The notes under the pieces were generated by a model. It was not told the DNA's origin and ran no database searches. It was given only the letters and a program-made list of their open reading frames with translations. This document shows positions 1 to 11,500 of a stretch of DNA of 60,000 bases, in pieces (positions within the stretch are counted from its first letter, which is position 1; each line of letters begins with the position of its first letter). A program made the translations under genes and the position numbers. Source of the DNA: Tubulanus polymorphus (lineage: Eukaryota; Nemertea; Palaeonemertea; Tubulaniformes; Tubulanidae); NCBI RefSeq assembly GCF_964204645.1, contig NC_134029.1, positions 16,636,450-16,696,449 of the forward strand, in the 5' to 3' direction.

Positions 1-338
1 GAAGTGGTTTCAAATGCTCAACAATCTAACAATTTCAATATTCAACGCCCCCTGGTGACCATTTACAAAAACCAATGACCTTGAAACTCACCACAATCAT
101 AGAACATGTCAGCAGCTACGATTTTGTAATTGATTGTGATAACAAAATATGCCTCGTTACCAATTTAATATGGAAATACTAAGTCATTCTACTATTCAAC
201 GCCCCCTGGTGACCATATTCAAAACCCAATGACCGCGAAACTCACCACAATCATAGAACATGTCATGAATTATAACTTTGCAATTGATCATGGTAACAAA
301 ATATGCCTAGGAACCAATATAATAAGGAAATACTAAGT
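1..338. repeat. Satellite-like tandem repeat, about 155-bp unit (two units)
   Basis: Two adjacent units share the core ATTCAACGCCCCCTGGTGAC (near 41 and 197), followed by a stretch reading AACTCACCACAATCATAGAA and ending in AATACTAAGT. The same family returns at 57.89-58.68 kb with about five units, so the array is dispersed or larger than this window. It contains no coding frame. The right edge abuts a TA followed by a pogo-type CAGTC end at 341. Confidence 0.85.
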
Positions 339-340
339 TA

Positions 341-560
341 CAGTCAAGCCCGCTTTATTCGGATCGGTTTTACTCGGATTTTGACGTATCTCTGATGATT
401 TTTAAAAGTCGCTTCAGTTTCTTATTATAATACCTTCCAAAATTGTCACTTAATTCGGTTCGTATTATTCGGATTTTCGGCTATTCCGGATGAATTTTCA
501 AAAGTCCCATTTGTCCATATCCTTTGAAATCTTACCACTCTATTCGGATGATAAATTTTG
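341..560 (+). mobile_element. pogo/Tigger-like element, 5' end fragment
   Basis: A TA dinucleotide at 339-340 is followed by CAGTCAAGCCCGCTTTATTC, the pattern of a pogo/Tigger terminal inverted repeat. Subterminal TTATTCGG/TACTCGG motifs recur at about 360, 450 and 540. I could not find the matching right end, so the element is truncated or diverged, and the right limit given is approximate. A Tc1/mariner-class assignment rests only on the CAG-type end and the TA. Confidence 0.5.
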
Positions 561-1919
561 ATATCGAACAGAGCACAGCGACAGTGCCGAGCGATGCGAC
601 ATGATGCAATCCACGCTCAATAGTCATAGTGATGTGCTGCATTACGAATCGCTGCGCTAAACCATGTTTACATGTAGGTAAGCACTTTTGAAAACTGCAA
701 TAAAATTTGCAATCAGTTCATTTCAGGGCTGGGTCTGTTGTGCTTAGCTTGATCATGATTTTTTTTAAAGTAATGTACAGGGTAGATGGGTGGGTCAACT
801 TTTAGGCTCAACAAGGAGTAATTTTTTTGGCGTCATAATAAAACCTGATTACTGACTGATCATGCAAACATATCTTATTGGACACAGTCGTTCTTGTCGC
901 CATTTCTATTTCAAGTGAGATCGATTTATGTTTCATAAATCATTATGGATAAACAATCCACATAAATGTACGTATATTCAATATAAAAAATTTTTCTTAA
1001 TGGAAACTACAAAATTACAATTATTAACAGGGTTTTGATTACTTGAGGTAGATAATGCCAAATTCCCATGACCACAATTCAATTTTCAATTTACAACAGC
1101 TTTCATGAACAATAACAACCTTGATATGCTATTACTTATTGTAAAAGGTTGAAATTGGTGATTTATATCAGTAAAAGTAAAGCTGTTGTATTTGAGAAAA
1201 GAAAGTCTGCTAGGCAAACTGTATATAACATCAATGGATGTCATCCTCTAGACTAGATACCTAAAACCTCAAGCAATCATGATTGCTCGTAGCTAAAACT
1301 GACTTTACGCTAGAAAATATCTCACATCATTATCGCAAAGCCAAAGAATTTCGGTCAGTATATATAGATGTTCCAACCACAAATTACAAATGGAGAGGTA
1401 TAGATAAGAAAGAAAGCCACAATACGCAATATGGAACCAGGGACATACACAACCTGGGTCGCATATATAGGACTGTATATTGGGGTACATAAGTCCAGAA
1501 GCCCACTCAAATCTCATGCCGACATATATCTTCGTTACTTTGAAACAGAACATTAAAATTGGAGTAGCTTCAAATCTCTCCTTAGAGCCTACGAGATCAA
1601 TCACTCTTAATATTTAGAATCTGAACTCAAGCACATCAAACAATTCCTCTCTCAAATAGAATAGGGCCTGCTGATATATTACACTTATGTAATCTTATGT
1701 TAAAACAAAGAATCCTGAGGACCTAATCAGATGCGGTATACATAAAATTCCCAGTGGTTAATAAGAAAAGGTTTTTATTAGAGAAACTGGCTGATCACTC
1801 ATCATATGAATAAAAGAACACAGATGTTCCATGAATGATAAACCTGAAAGTTCATAGTTTTATCATAGTATCTTCGAAACTGGTCAAATTTTCGATTTCA
1901 ATCACAGGTAATTAATTAT
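561..1919. other. No gene seen
   Basis: AT-rich, stop-rich sequence. Short ORFs here, such as those around 1283-1604, have no recognisable domain. The expected C-terminal exons of CEP78 (minus strand) were looked for here and not recognised. Confidence 0.6.
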
Positions 1920-2626
1920 CAGGGATAGATCTAAGGGGGGTGAATAGGAGATAAAAATTTTCTGCGAGGGGCTTCTTCGTGTCAATAGCCTCTAAGAAGA
2001 TGAAATAAGAATGTTATTAGCTGCCTCAGAATCAAAAATAACAGTAGCATTGCGACTTTATTGTATTATATACCTATTATATGACGCCGTACTATGCTAC
2101 GAGCAATACGAGTTTGAGATCTCCAGGTGAAGATATCATAAAATACACTTATGTACTGAATTGCTGATGACATTTTGACTGTGAAATAGTGATATTTAAT
2201 ACAGTTGATTGAACCATTTACGAGAGGTGCGGATCTGCACTTACTTTACCGGACCATTCCGTTGTAGATGAGTTAGTGTATCTCCACCCATTCCGCTAGG
2301 CCGTATATGTATCCGATAAACGATTATTTTTTCCCAATCATAACTATTTGACTTCTTTCCCAATCTGTGTCAAAAATTTCCCAAAACAGTACCATGACAA
2401 ATACTTGAGAAATGACCTGCTTCGCCTAATAATCTCATCAAAATTATCAATACCTCATCCTGGCCACGGCTCAGCAGGTTGTCATAATTTTCACAGAAAC
2501 CATCGCACAAATACTGTCAAATTCCACCATTTTCCCAGAGGCTTTTTCAAAATTCGAGCTAGTTGCAGTCTCTTCATTACGTTTCTTGTCAGCCATCCCC
2601 CTTGAAAAATCCTAGATCTGCCCCTG
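1920..2626. mobile_element. Possible hAT-like element remnant
   Basis: The left edge reads CAGGGATAGATCTAAGG and the right edge, on the minus strand, reads CAGGGGCAGATCTAGGA, so the two ends form imperfect inverted repeats of the CAGGG type common in hAT elements. No clean 8-bp duplication is visible in the flanks, which weakens the call. No transposase frame is recognised inside. Confidence 0.35.
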
Positions 2627-4459
2627 ATTCTATCCATGCAATGACCTTAGAAACTGACACATAGAATCAGCTATTATCACAGAAAATCTGAAAACTTTCA
2701 ACTCTAATACGGGTTACTCTAGGCCTATAACAAAGTCTTATCTCCATACATTATCTGGAATAAACATACTGCTAAGTAATCGTTGTCTATGTACCTATTT
2801 TGTCTTATCTTAGAAATTGTCTCTTAAGTGGCTTTCACTTGGGATTTTTGGCTTACAAAATAACATACTTCTCCGGTACCAAATTAGCTTGAATACCACA
2901 CTTTCGGGGTGTTTGCACATGATTCTGCACTTAGTGAGACAGCTTTAAAGTAATCTGATACTGAAAATGATTTAAAGGTGGTGCTTCCAAGCTATCATCA
3001 TTGTGTTGTATATATTTTAAAATCCATTCTGAACCAAATCTCCTACCTAGCGAACAGCAGTTTGACCATTTGGTGTACAACTAACTATCTAATGTCAGCG
3101 ATAACTATCCAATGTCAGTGAAATACATTCATCATCACATATTGTTGATAGTTAGGGTTTAACAATGCTAATAAGTATTTTCGTTCTTTTTAGTAGCTTC
3201 TTATGCTAATAACTATTGAAAAATCGGCCACATATGTGAATAAATTACTCCAATCATCCTGGTTGAGTGTAGCGTACAAAGTACCATCTTGCTACGCGCC
3301 AAATCTGCGTTCAACCTATAGAAAATATACGGCCAGCTCAATGCCGTATTGACATGGGCTTTTTGGATTATATTACAATCATATTACGATTATATTACAA
3401 TTTTCATTTCATTGATAATAGGATTTAGTTAAAACCTCGAAACGTGAGAAAAACATCTATCTAATCATCATCATTGTGATTGCACCGGCCTAACAGTCAT
3501 ACATTCGAGAGAGCATCATATTTCAGGCAATAGGCATTCAAAATTGCCCTTGGTAACAATTGTTGAAACTATTTGTACTAGTACTCATGAAAACACTCAG
3601 TTTGGATTAGTGTTTTGTAAGGTAGAATAAGAAGGCAAAATATCTTCTAAGAGTAATTCGTAAGAAAAATTGGTAAATAGGAGATAATTTTTTCTCAAAA
3701 TATTGCCACTTTTTAATTAGATTTGTTCATTCTAACAAGCCTGAAGCTCCGTTTCTCGTCTTAAAATTATACAAATTGCAAAGATACATACAATATGTGC
3801 AGTATTTTTCAATTAACACAGACAGTGGTCGGCAGGAACAAACACTTCAGATCAATTTGCTCTTTCCCTATGAATTACGCTGAGTAGATTAAATAGACCT
3901 TTTTGCTGAATGAGATTTATTTGCAATGTCTTGACAACTAAAAAATAATAATAATGGATTGTCAACCTAATGGACATAAATCCCCGATGATACCGCATAT
4001 GACTCAATATCTGAAAGCTGTTTACAATTCAAAAATTCAAAATTCAAATACGTCATGCAAAATTGGTCAAAAGTTCAGAGGAAATATCCAATTAAGGAAA
4101 TTAAATCTATAGTGAGTAGATTTTGGCATAACTACATAACATTATGTGCAGACATTACACACTGTAAACTGTCCATGGCCCTCTGCAACTTTATCATGTC
4201 CATGAGACCTTCTGCAACTTTAGGTAATAATCCCTATGTAACTTTCAGTGAAAAGCTTTCTGCAACATTCTCATCAAAAACTTTATCCTCCTGTAGAGGA
4301 CAGCACTTCCTGAAAATGTCCATAGTCCATAGAGATCTGTCCATGCATTTTTGTCCAAGGGATTGTGCAACTTTCTGTGGAATCATTAATGTAATGCAAT
4401 AATTTTGACAGCGGAAAAGAATTTTAAGATAACTTTTTGTCATTATGTCATATGAAAAG
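2627..4459. other. No gene seen
   Basis: AT-rich sequence without recognised coding exons. Around 4180-4370 a motif of the type TCTGCAACTTT with GTCCAT recurs several times and creates a 115-residue plus-strand frame (4055-4402) that looks repeat-driven, not coding. At 3826-3890 there is a segment similar to 15597-15660 (dispersed repeat). Confidence 0.55.
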
Positions 4460-4505
4460 TGAACGCAATAGCCCGCTGGGACTAAAGTCCCAAGTGGGCT
4501 AAAAA
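4460..4505. repeat. Hairpin-forming dispersed repeat (copy 1)
   Basis: The run GAACGCAATAGCCCGCTGGG continues into a sequence that folds back on itself: arm AGCCCGCTGGGACT pairs with AGTCCCAAGTGGGCT around an AA loop. An almost identical copy lies at 7551-7597. The conservation of both arms and of the flanking GAACGCAAT suggests the end of a dispersed element, not chance. Confidence 0.8.
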
Positions 4506-4552
4506 CTGTGTACTATTTTTATATCTAACTCCCCCAGTGGCGCAGTTAAGTT

Positions 4553-5271
4553 CAGAAATTACACATAACAGAATTTTCAGGAAAATTCCGGAAATTGAAC
4601 TTTCTTGAAATTTCCGGCAGATCCGAGGAGGGGGCGCGGGATAGGCAGAATTCCGGTGATTTATTTCTGGAAAATTCCAGCAGACATCTAATCCGAGGAG
4701 AGTGTGTGTGTTAGGCAGAATTCCAGAAGATTTCTTCCCGGAAATGTCCGGAAAATTCCGGCAGAACATCTAAACCCTTACCCTTACCCTCTCTTACTCT
4801 AAACCCTAATGCCCTTCAGCTAAACCCTAACACGTCTAAACCCTAACCCTCTAAACCCTAACGCATCAAACCCTAACCCCCTAACCCTAACACATCTAAA
4901 CCCTAACCCTCATGCATCAAACCTTAACCCATCTAAACCCTAACCATCTAAACCCTTACCCTTAAATCCTTACCATCAAAAACCCTTACGCATCAAACCC
5001 TAACCCTCTAAACCCTTGTTATCGAAACCCTAACCCCTAAACCCTAACACTCCGAAACGCTAACGATCGAAACCCATCTGGAAATTTCCGGCTCCGGAAA
5101 GAAATCCTCTGGAATTCTGCCCACCCCGGCCAGCCACTTCCGGAGAAAAATCCTCCGGAAATCTGACATCCGGCCAGAAATATTCTGGAAATAAATCCTC
5201 CGGAAATTTCCGGCACGATTCCGGAGAAAAATCTTCCGGAAGTTACTACTTTCTGTTCTGTGTAATTTCTG
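4553..5271. mobile_element. Terminal-inverted-repeat element carrying telomere-like DNA
   Basis: The left edge at 4553 begins CAGAAATTACACATAACA and the right edge (minus strand, from 5271) begins CAGAAATTACACAGAACA. The 21-bp ends differ by one base. Inside each end are blocks rich in TTCCGG/CCGGAA words (4580-4770 and 5070-5245), with GCAGAATTCC on the left and GGAATTCTGC on the right, so the blocks are mutually inverted. The centre is a CCCTAA-type array. No transposase is encoded, so this looks like a non-autonomous foldback. Flanking similarity continues weakly beyond the given ends. Confidence 0.7.
4770..5062. repeat. Degenerate interstitial telomere-like CCCTAA array
   Basis: About 290 bp made of AAACCCTAACCCTCT-like units with scattered changes (CCCTTACC, AACGCATC, AACACATC). 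The underlying word is CCCTAA, the C-strand of the TTAGGG telomere repeat used by most metazoans. It is not a clean hexamer array: spacers such as TCT, CATCT and GCATCA recur, giving a higher-order period of roughly 12-18 bp. It lies exactly between the two inverted CCGGAA-rich blocks. Confidence 0.85.
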
Positions 5272-5525
5272 GACATGAATGCAGTTGCGAGAACAAAAAA
5301 TTTAAACCAATTCCATATAAGGAAATGTATCCTATGACAGTGCTAATAATAATGTCAAGATTAGAAGTTAAAACCTGATGATATTTTCCTCAAAAAACTT
5401 TTTTCCCCCTGCGAATGAAGACTGACGGCCACCGCCAATCACGTGATATTTGACTGATCACAAAACCCAAAAGTGTAATTAGTGAGAACTGTTATCAAAG
5501 TAAAAATTGAGAATATTTTACTTAC

Positions 5526-8500
5526 CCAGCATCCCGTAACATGTCGAGGAAAGCGTGAAACTTTTCGAAAGTCTTTTCAACTGTTTCCAGCACGTTATCA
5601 TCATCAAATAAACTACTACCACTAGTGGCTCCGCCTTGTCTACGTAGATCATCAACCTCATGTCGCAGACGATTATTTTCAATCGTTAACTGAAAACAGT
5701 AAAGTTTCATCTCCTGATTATAATTTCCGATAGATAAATTTCGTTTTTAATCCTTTGAATTTGTACATGGTGATTTTAATCTCATCATCTCTTCTCCATG
5801 GCTAAAATGCAGTTATTCTACTTGGTCTACCAAAACAACATTTAAAATTCAATGGATAATTTCATCATTTTTAAAGTAACGTATAGTTAGTTTACTCACA
5901 TCAATAATTCTTTGGTCAGCATGACCTTGACTTTCTCTTTCCTCTTTCAGCAAACGGCGGGTTTGTTCTAACTCAATCTGTTCAAATAAAAAACGAAATA
6001 TGTTCAATTGATTTCTCTCATGTCGACGCTTATAGTTGTAGAGGAGTGAGGAATTGTTGTGTGACCTTGAGCAGACGAACTTCATTAGAATCAGAATTTT
6101 TAACTTGACTGTCAATTCCCTGCGGAAAACATCGCTCATATGATTCATTTGAAGTGTCCATAGTGACCGATATATAGGGTGGTTCTCTCTCATGGCTGAT
6201 AGGTGCACTTTCATCATCTGATCGTTCATGAGTGGCATGTGTTAACTCTGGTGGATAACCCCTACAAAACAATAAATACACTAATCAAACCACTGACCAC
6301 TCAACCAAAGAAATCATTGAATAGATCAACCAATGAAATAATATTTAACCCTTTGAAACATGAGCTCTCTGGACATGAGTTCACCAGACCCTGCCCTACC
6401 AGTTTATCAGCATATTCAAAACCCAAGAAAATTGATGCAGAATGATTTTCTTGTTTTATGATATTAATCGCTATGAGTGTAAACTCATCTATAATCATTG
6501 TTATCCCTGTTGAACACTTGTCCCTAAGATGATATCTAATTGGGTTTTTGTTGTATTTTAGATTTTTTGATCATTATTTTGCTTCAAAACACCCAAAAGT
6601 CTAAAACTAGCTTTTTTTAACACTGGAAAAAACGACGATGTAAACTACAGTCATGTCTTGATACACCCCCAGCCTCACATATTGCCAAAAATATTTGGAA
6701 AATACAGAACCATTTTCTTGGTTCAATTCCATAAAACACATAGTTAAACTGTTTGATAGTGAAAATACTTGATCACCGTATGCGATAAGTTATGCCTGCA
6801 CAGGTTCACCTCTTCATCAAAACACACTGACTTAAGTTGCAAAGTTGCAAAACTGCAAATATTCCCAACCCATGGATTGGACTGTTGCCAAGACCATGTC
6901 ATAAACATAATGCATGGAACTAGCATGATTGGGAATCCCTGTCATTTCCAGCAAAGTGATAAAGAATCTATCTAAGGTTTGAGTCCTAAATGAAAATTCG
7001 GTATGCATGTTATGGATAGAAGGTTGCTAGATAATGTCTTATGTTTGTAAAAAGATAAAAACCGCACAGAAATTGCAAGCGAATTATGTTTTCAATTATA
7101 TCACTTTATGCCTTCGTAAACAAGAACTAAATTTCTAAAAGAGGGCTTGCTGACATCCTAGTGCATGCTCACCTGCGTGAAATTGCCATTTTTGGGCACT
7201 AAAAAGGTCATAGGACGGCCATCTTGAATCAGATCAACCCAATTTATCTTATGCTGATTGGCCCTTGGTAGATTCAAATATAAACAAAAGATCAAGGTAA
7301 TTGATCAAAGCGTCTTCAAAATTTCCCTCGAAAACTTCGAAAATGTGTAAAAAGTGCTGATTTTGGCGAACAACAATGGCTGCCATTCGGCCATCTTAAT
7401 TCTGACAGGGTCAGTTATTGGGCTGAAGATGTGTCTAGGGTATATACATGTGTAACCCAAATATCAAGACATTACATTGAAGCGTCTTCAAAACTTCCCA
7501 AAATAACTGGATTCCGTCCACGGATGGACGGCCGAACGGACGGACAAAGAGTGAACGCAATAGCCCGCTGGGACTAAAGTCCCAAGTGGGCTAAAAATAA
7601 TACGAAAGGTCCATGGACATTGAGACCTTGTTGATCCAGAAAATGTTATAAGACGGATGGAACAGCTCTGGGGTCTTCTAAAATGTACAGTTAAATTGAG
7701 TAGGTCCCTATTTACCTCTGACATGATGGTTCAGGAACCCAATGTAATTAACACCCTAATGAACTGTAATATTCTAACCAGTACCACCACAATCACAAAT
7801 CCCTGTTGTTGACATTGTACGGAGATATGACGGTAGTATGTTTTGTTAGATAATCACTGACAAATGTTACATGTGAAAAATGATAGAAGCACATGGCATA
7901 GTGGCCGGGATATATCAACTTAACCGACCAGCAGGGTTCAAAGGATTATGAATAAGTAACCTGTATCTAGCAGCCCTAAGTGCAGTTCTCCATGGCATTC
8001 CAGGTTTGGCTAATTCTGACACTGCGTACGTACGACCAAATCCTGCCCCTACTGTTCTGGATCTCTTTCTTGGATGTGAAGGAGTCATCTTAATACAATA
8101 GAAAGCATAACAATATCTATAAAATATCCTACAAAATGAAAGACATATCTCGAAATTTCTGGACGAGTAAAATACCTTAATAATGTTTGATTTCTTGGAA
8201 GTCCAAGCTTTCAATCGTTTTTTAGCTGGGGTTCTTGGTTTTGGTTTCTGCGTGCTGTCAATTCTAATCCATTTATACTGAAATAAATTTCTGTTTGTTT
8301 ACAAATGAATAACAGGCTAAAGCTGGTGTCACAAAAATGGTACTTGTGGTTAGAAATGACTGGCAATTGCACAGCCAATTTTTGTTTGAATCCATTTAAT
8401 ATGGCACGGCAAAAAACATTCATCTTCGTTGTGAACACATTTTTTGCTTTGAAAGACAAACACCTCCCATTTTCATGCAACATATTTGAATGAATTCGGG

Positions 8501-11500
8501 ACAATTGGTGAAGATAGTGTACTTTGCTGGTCCGCAACGCTAAGGAAAGTAATTGGGTGTTGAGCCCACATCTATCTCTACAGGCAGTGATTCCTAAAAT
8601 TGACATCATAATCTGTTTTCAAAAAGTGCTTGGTATTATATACAGATAACCATCATTGCATGTATGTGTCATGTGCACTTTTTAACTACAGTCGGCTCCG
8701 CTTTATCTGTAGCGGATTTACTCGTATTTTCACATATTTTGTTGAAACAGGCTAGCCCGGTTTTTTTTAGGTCAAACCTTTAATCAATATTTCATTTTAC
8801 TCGTAGAAATAACTCGTATTTTGCTTAATTCGTATAAATATCACCAGCAACAAAAGATATGAGTTAAGTGGAGTTGACTGTATATTGCTCATAAAAGCTG
8901 AATCAGATGTAGAGTAAGTGATAAATACCTCAGAATCTTGACCATTGGCATTGATTAAAACTTGTTCCATGAGACTACTCAAAGTTTCTCTTTCTACTAG
9001 TGGATTGGCTCGAAGATCCAACACAACCATCGTTGTATTATATTTTAGCACTTGGAGCAGAGCTTTAGCTCCAGTATCAGTCACACCACATTGCTGTAAA
9101 TCTAAAGCTGTAAAACAAACAGGATTTAGTAAAACGAAGAAATTTATCATGAGGGTGACCCAGTTATTAATGGTTCAGCCTGAACGCAATGAGAATTTAT
9201 CTCACCGTGAGGCTGCTTTTTTTATGAAAAGTTGGATAACGGATTTGAAGGGCTTGAAATCATTATGGTGACGGGAAGAAAAATGAAAAAAAAAACATTT
9301 ACGTAAAACATTGAATTTATTACTAATTTAGTGAACGGGGAGCGGGATTTGAAAAAAAATAAAACGCCCTATTTTGGAGGGTGTTATAGGACAATGATAC
9401 CCGAATATTGTCTATTTACTGCCTACACTCATAACTGACACCGCCATTTTTGCAAATCACAATTTACTGAATGAACCCACCAAATATACACATTAGAACA
9501 CCCCCCATTTACCGCAATTATTTTGTGTTTGATGTCAAAAGATGATGTGGCAGTGGAAAAAAACTATGAATGTTTGTTTTTATTTCCATATGTATGCTTA
9601 AGAATAAAGGGGTGGCAGGAAAAAAAAAAATTTTTTTAATACCTAGAATCGAAAAAACTTTGTGGCGGATCCGTAATCCAACTAATAATAAAAAACGACC
9701 TAAAGGGGGTAGGGGTTAGGGCGAAGAGAGTTCATAGGTATAGAGTAAGGGTACTGTTATGCATTATAGTAAGGTAAGTAAGGGTAAGGATTAAGCTAGA
9801 AGTAGTAACAAGATCAGGTCTAGCATCTGGCTACATTGACTGCTAGTGGCAAAAGCGCTGCGCTACCACTACGGTGCTATTGTGTTCAAATCTTAACCCT
9901 TTCAATACCACATAGTGTCTCCACTGCGGTACCGGAGGGAATTTAGGGGTTTATAGGGGTATATTTGAAACTTAATAGAATAGTTACCAAGGCATCTGAC
10001 ACAGAAAATTTATATAGCATGTTGTTGATAACTTTTGGGCCAACAATGTAGACATAAATAATTTGGATATAAGTGAACTTGAGGTCAAGGTCACATACTC
10101 CAAGATGGCCGCCATGAAAAAAATTCACGAACAAGTGTCAGATAAAATGCTCTGTCTCCCAGCAAAATTCACTGATCTAATCAATTCCAACTGAAATTGT
10201 ATGCCATATGTCCTTACTTTATGAAGTAAAAATTTTAAAGCAATAGAACAACTAAAAAATTTATTTTTCCACTCATTTACCAACTTCTCCACCGATATGT
10301 CGGAAGGCTGGATGTAAGGGGTTTCATTGGGGTATAATTTCAGGCCTCAGAAAATTGTTACCTATGTATTTGACACTGATACATTGTATACCATGGTGTT
10401 GATAACCATTGGGCTTACAAATAAGACAAATTATTTGGATATATGTGACCTTGAGGATGGACAATTGTCGCTGATTTCATTTTCATCATCAAAATCATTG
10501 CCGGCACTATAACCCTATTTTCTGACTAAGTCTCATCATCTGAACTGCTGCTGTCATATTCGTTGCCACTCTCAATTTGTTCAATACCAAATTCCAAGTC
10601 ACCTGCATCATTGTCAGCATCATGTACGAGCTGCTGAACCGTTTCATCCAGCCAAATTGTGTTTTCCTGGCTGTTGCCATCTTGTATTTTATGCACATGG
10701 CAGCACCGGCTGATACTGATAGATATGCCCTTCTAGAAGAAGGGTTAAGTGATACGGTATCGCATACAATACGGGTATGCTAGCTTGCCATTTGTACCGT
10801 ATGCCATACGGTAGCACTATTGTAAAGGTTAATAGTGGTTATTTTCTCAGAATTTTTCCAAGTGTAGCGTATTCATTGTGGTAAAAACTAGGGTGATTAT
10901 CCTAGCCTTTGGCAAAAAGTGCTTACCGAAGAAGTAGTGTAGTGTTCATATTCAATGAGAATTTGTTACATATATCTAATTTAGGCTTAAAAATGATCAT
11001 GTGCAACTTTATCAAGATCAAAACCAAATGAACTAATCATGTTGTATAACAAAAGTATGCAATTTTGAGCGGATTGATGGCAGGACTATTTTCTATTGGG
11101 ATTAGGCTTCAGCTGGCAGTCTCGTAATCTACAAATCTTGGAACAGAACTTGCATTAACTGTACAATTTTGCAATACAGATAGCCAGTATTGCCAGAATT
11201 CAACACCCAACACCCAACAAACGAAAAACATAAAGCTGAGCAAATTTCAGAATGTCAGTGTGTGAATCAGATGTTATCCTGTCATTTGTCAATTTTGTGT
11301 TCAGAAGAAAGTACTAGTAGGCACAGAACTGTTCTGAAAAGTGCAGAGCAAATGTTGCATATGGTAAAAGTGAAGTGTAAAAGTACGTTAATACCGGTAA
11401 TCAATTAATTACCTTTCAACCATAAATCATCTTTCAATGCTTCGGCTAAACTGAATGCTCCTTGATCACCGATTAATGGGTTTTTATTGACCGTAATACG

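Noticed and set aside
4055-4402. 115-codon plus-strand frame
   Set aside because: Repeated TCTGCAACTTT/GTCCATG words create it. No recognised domain and an overlapping opposite frame.
4770-5062. Chromosome end
   Set aside because: The telomere-like array is degenerate, internal and bounded by inverted repeats of an element, with ordinary gene DNA on both sides.
5397-5460. Homology between CCCCCTGCGAATGAAGACTG (5405) and 58684-58710
   Set aside because: Only about 25 bp of loose similarity. Too weak to claim a shared repeat.
9838-9900. tRNA gene
   Set aside because: A B-box-like GTTCAAATC is present, but no acceptor stem or credible A box. Kept only as a possible SINE fragment.
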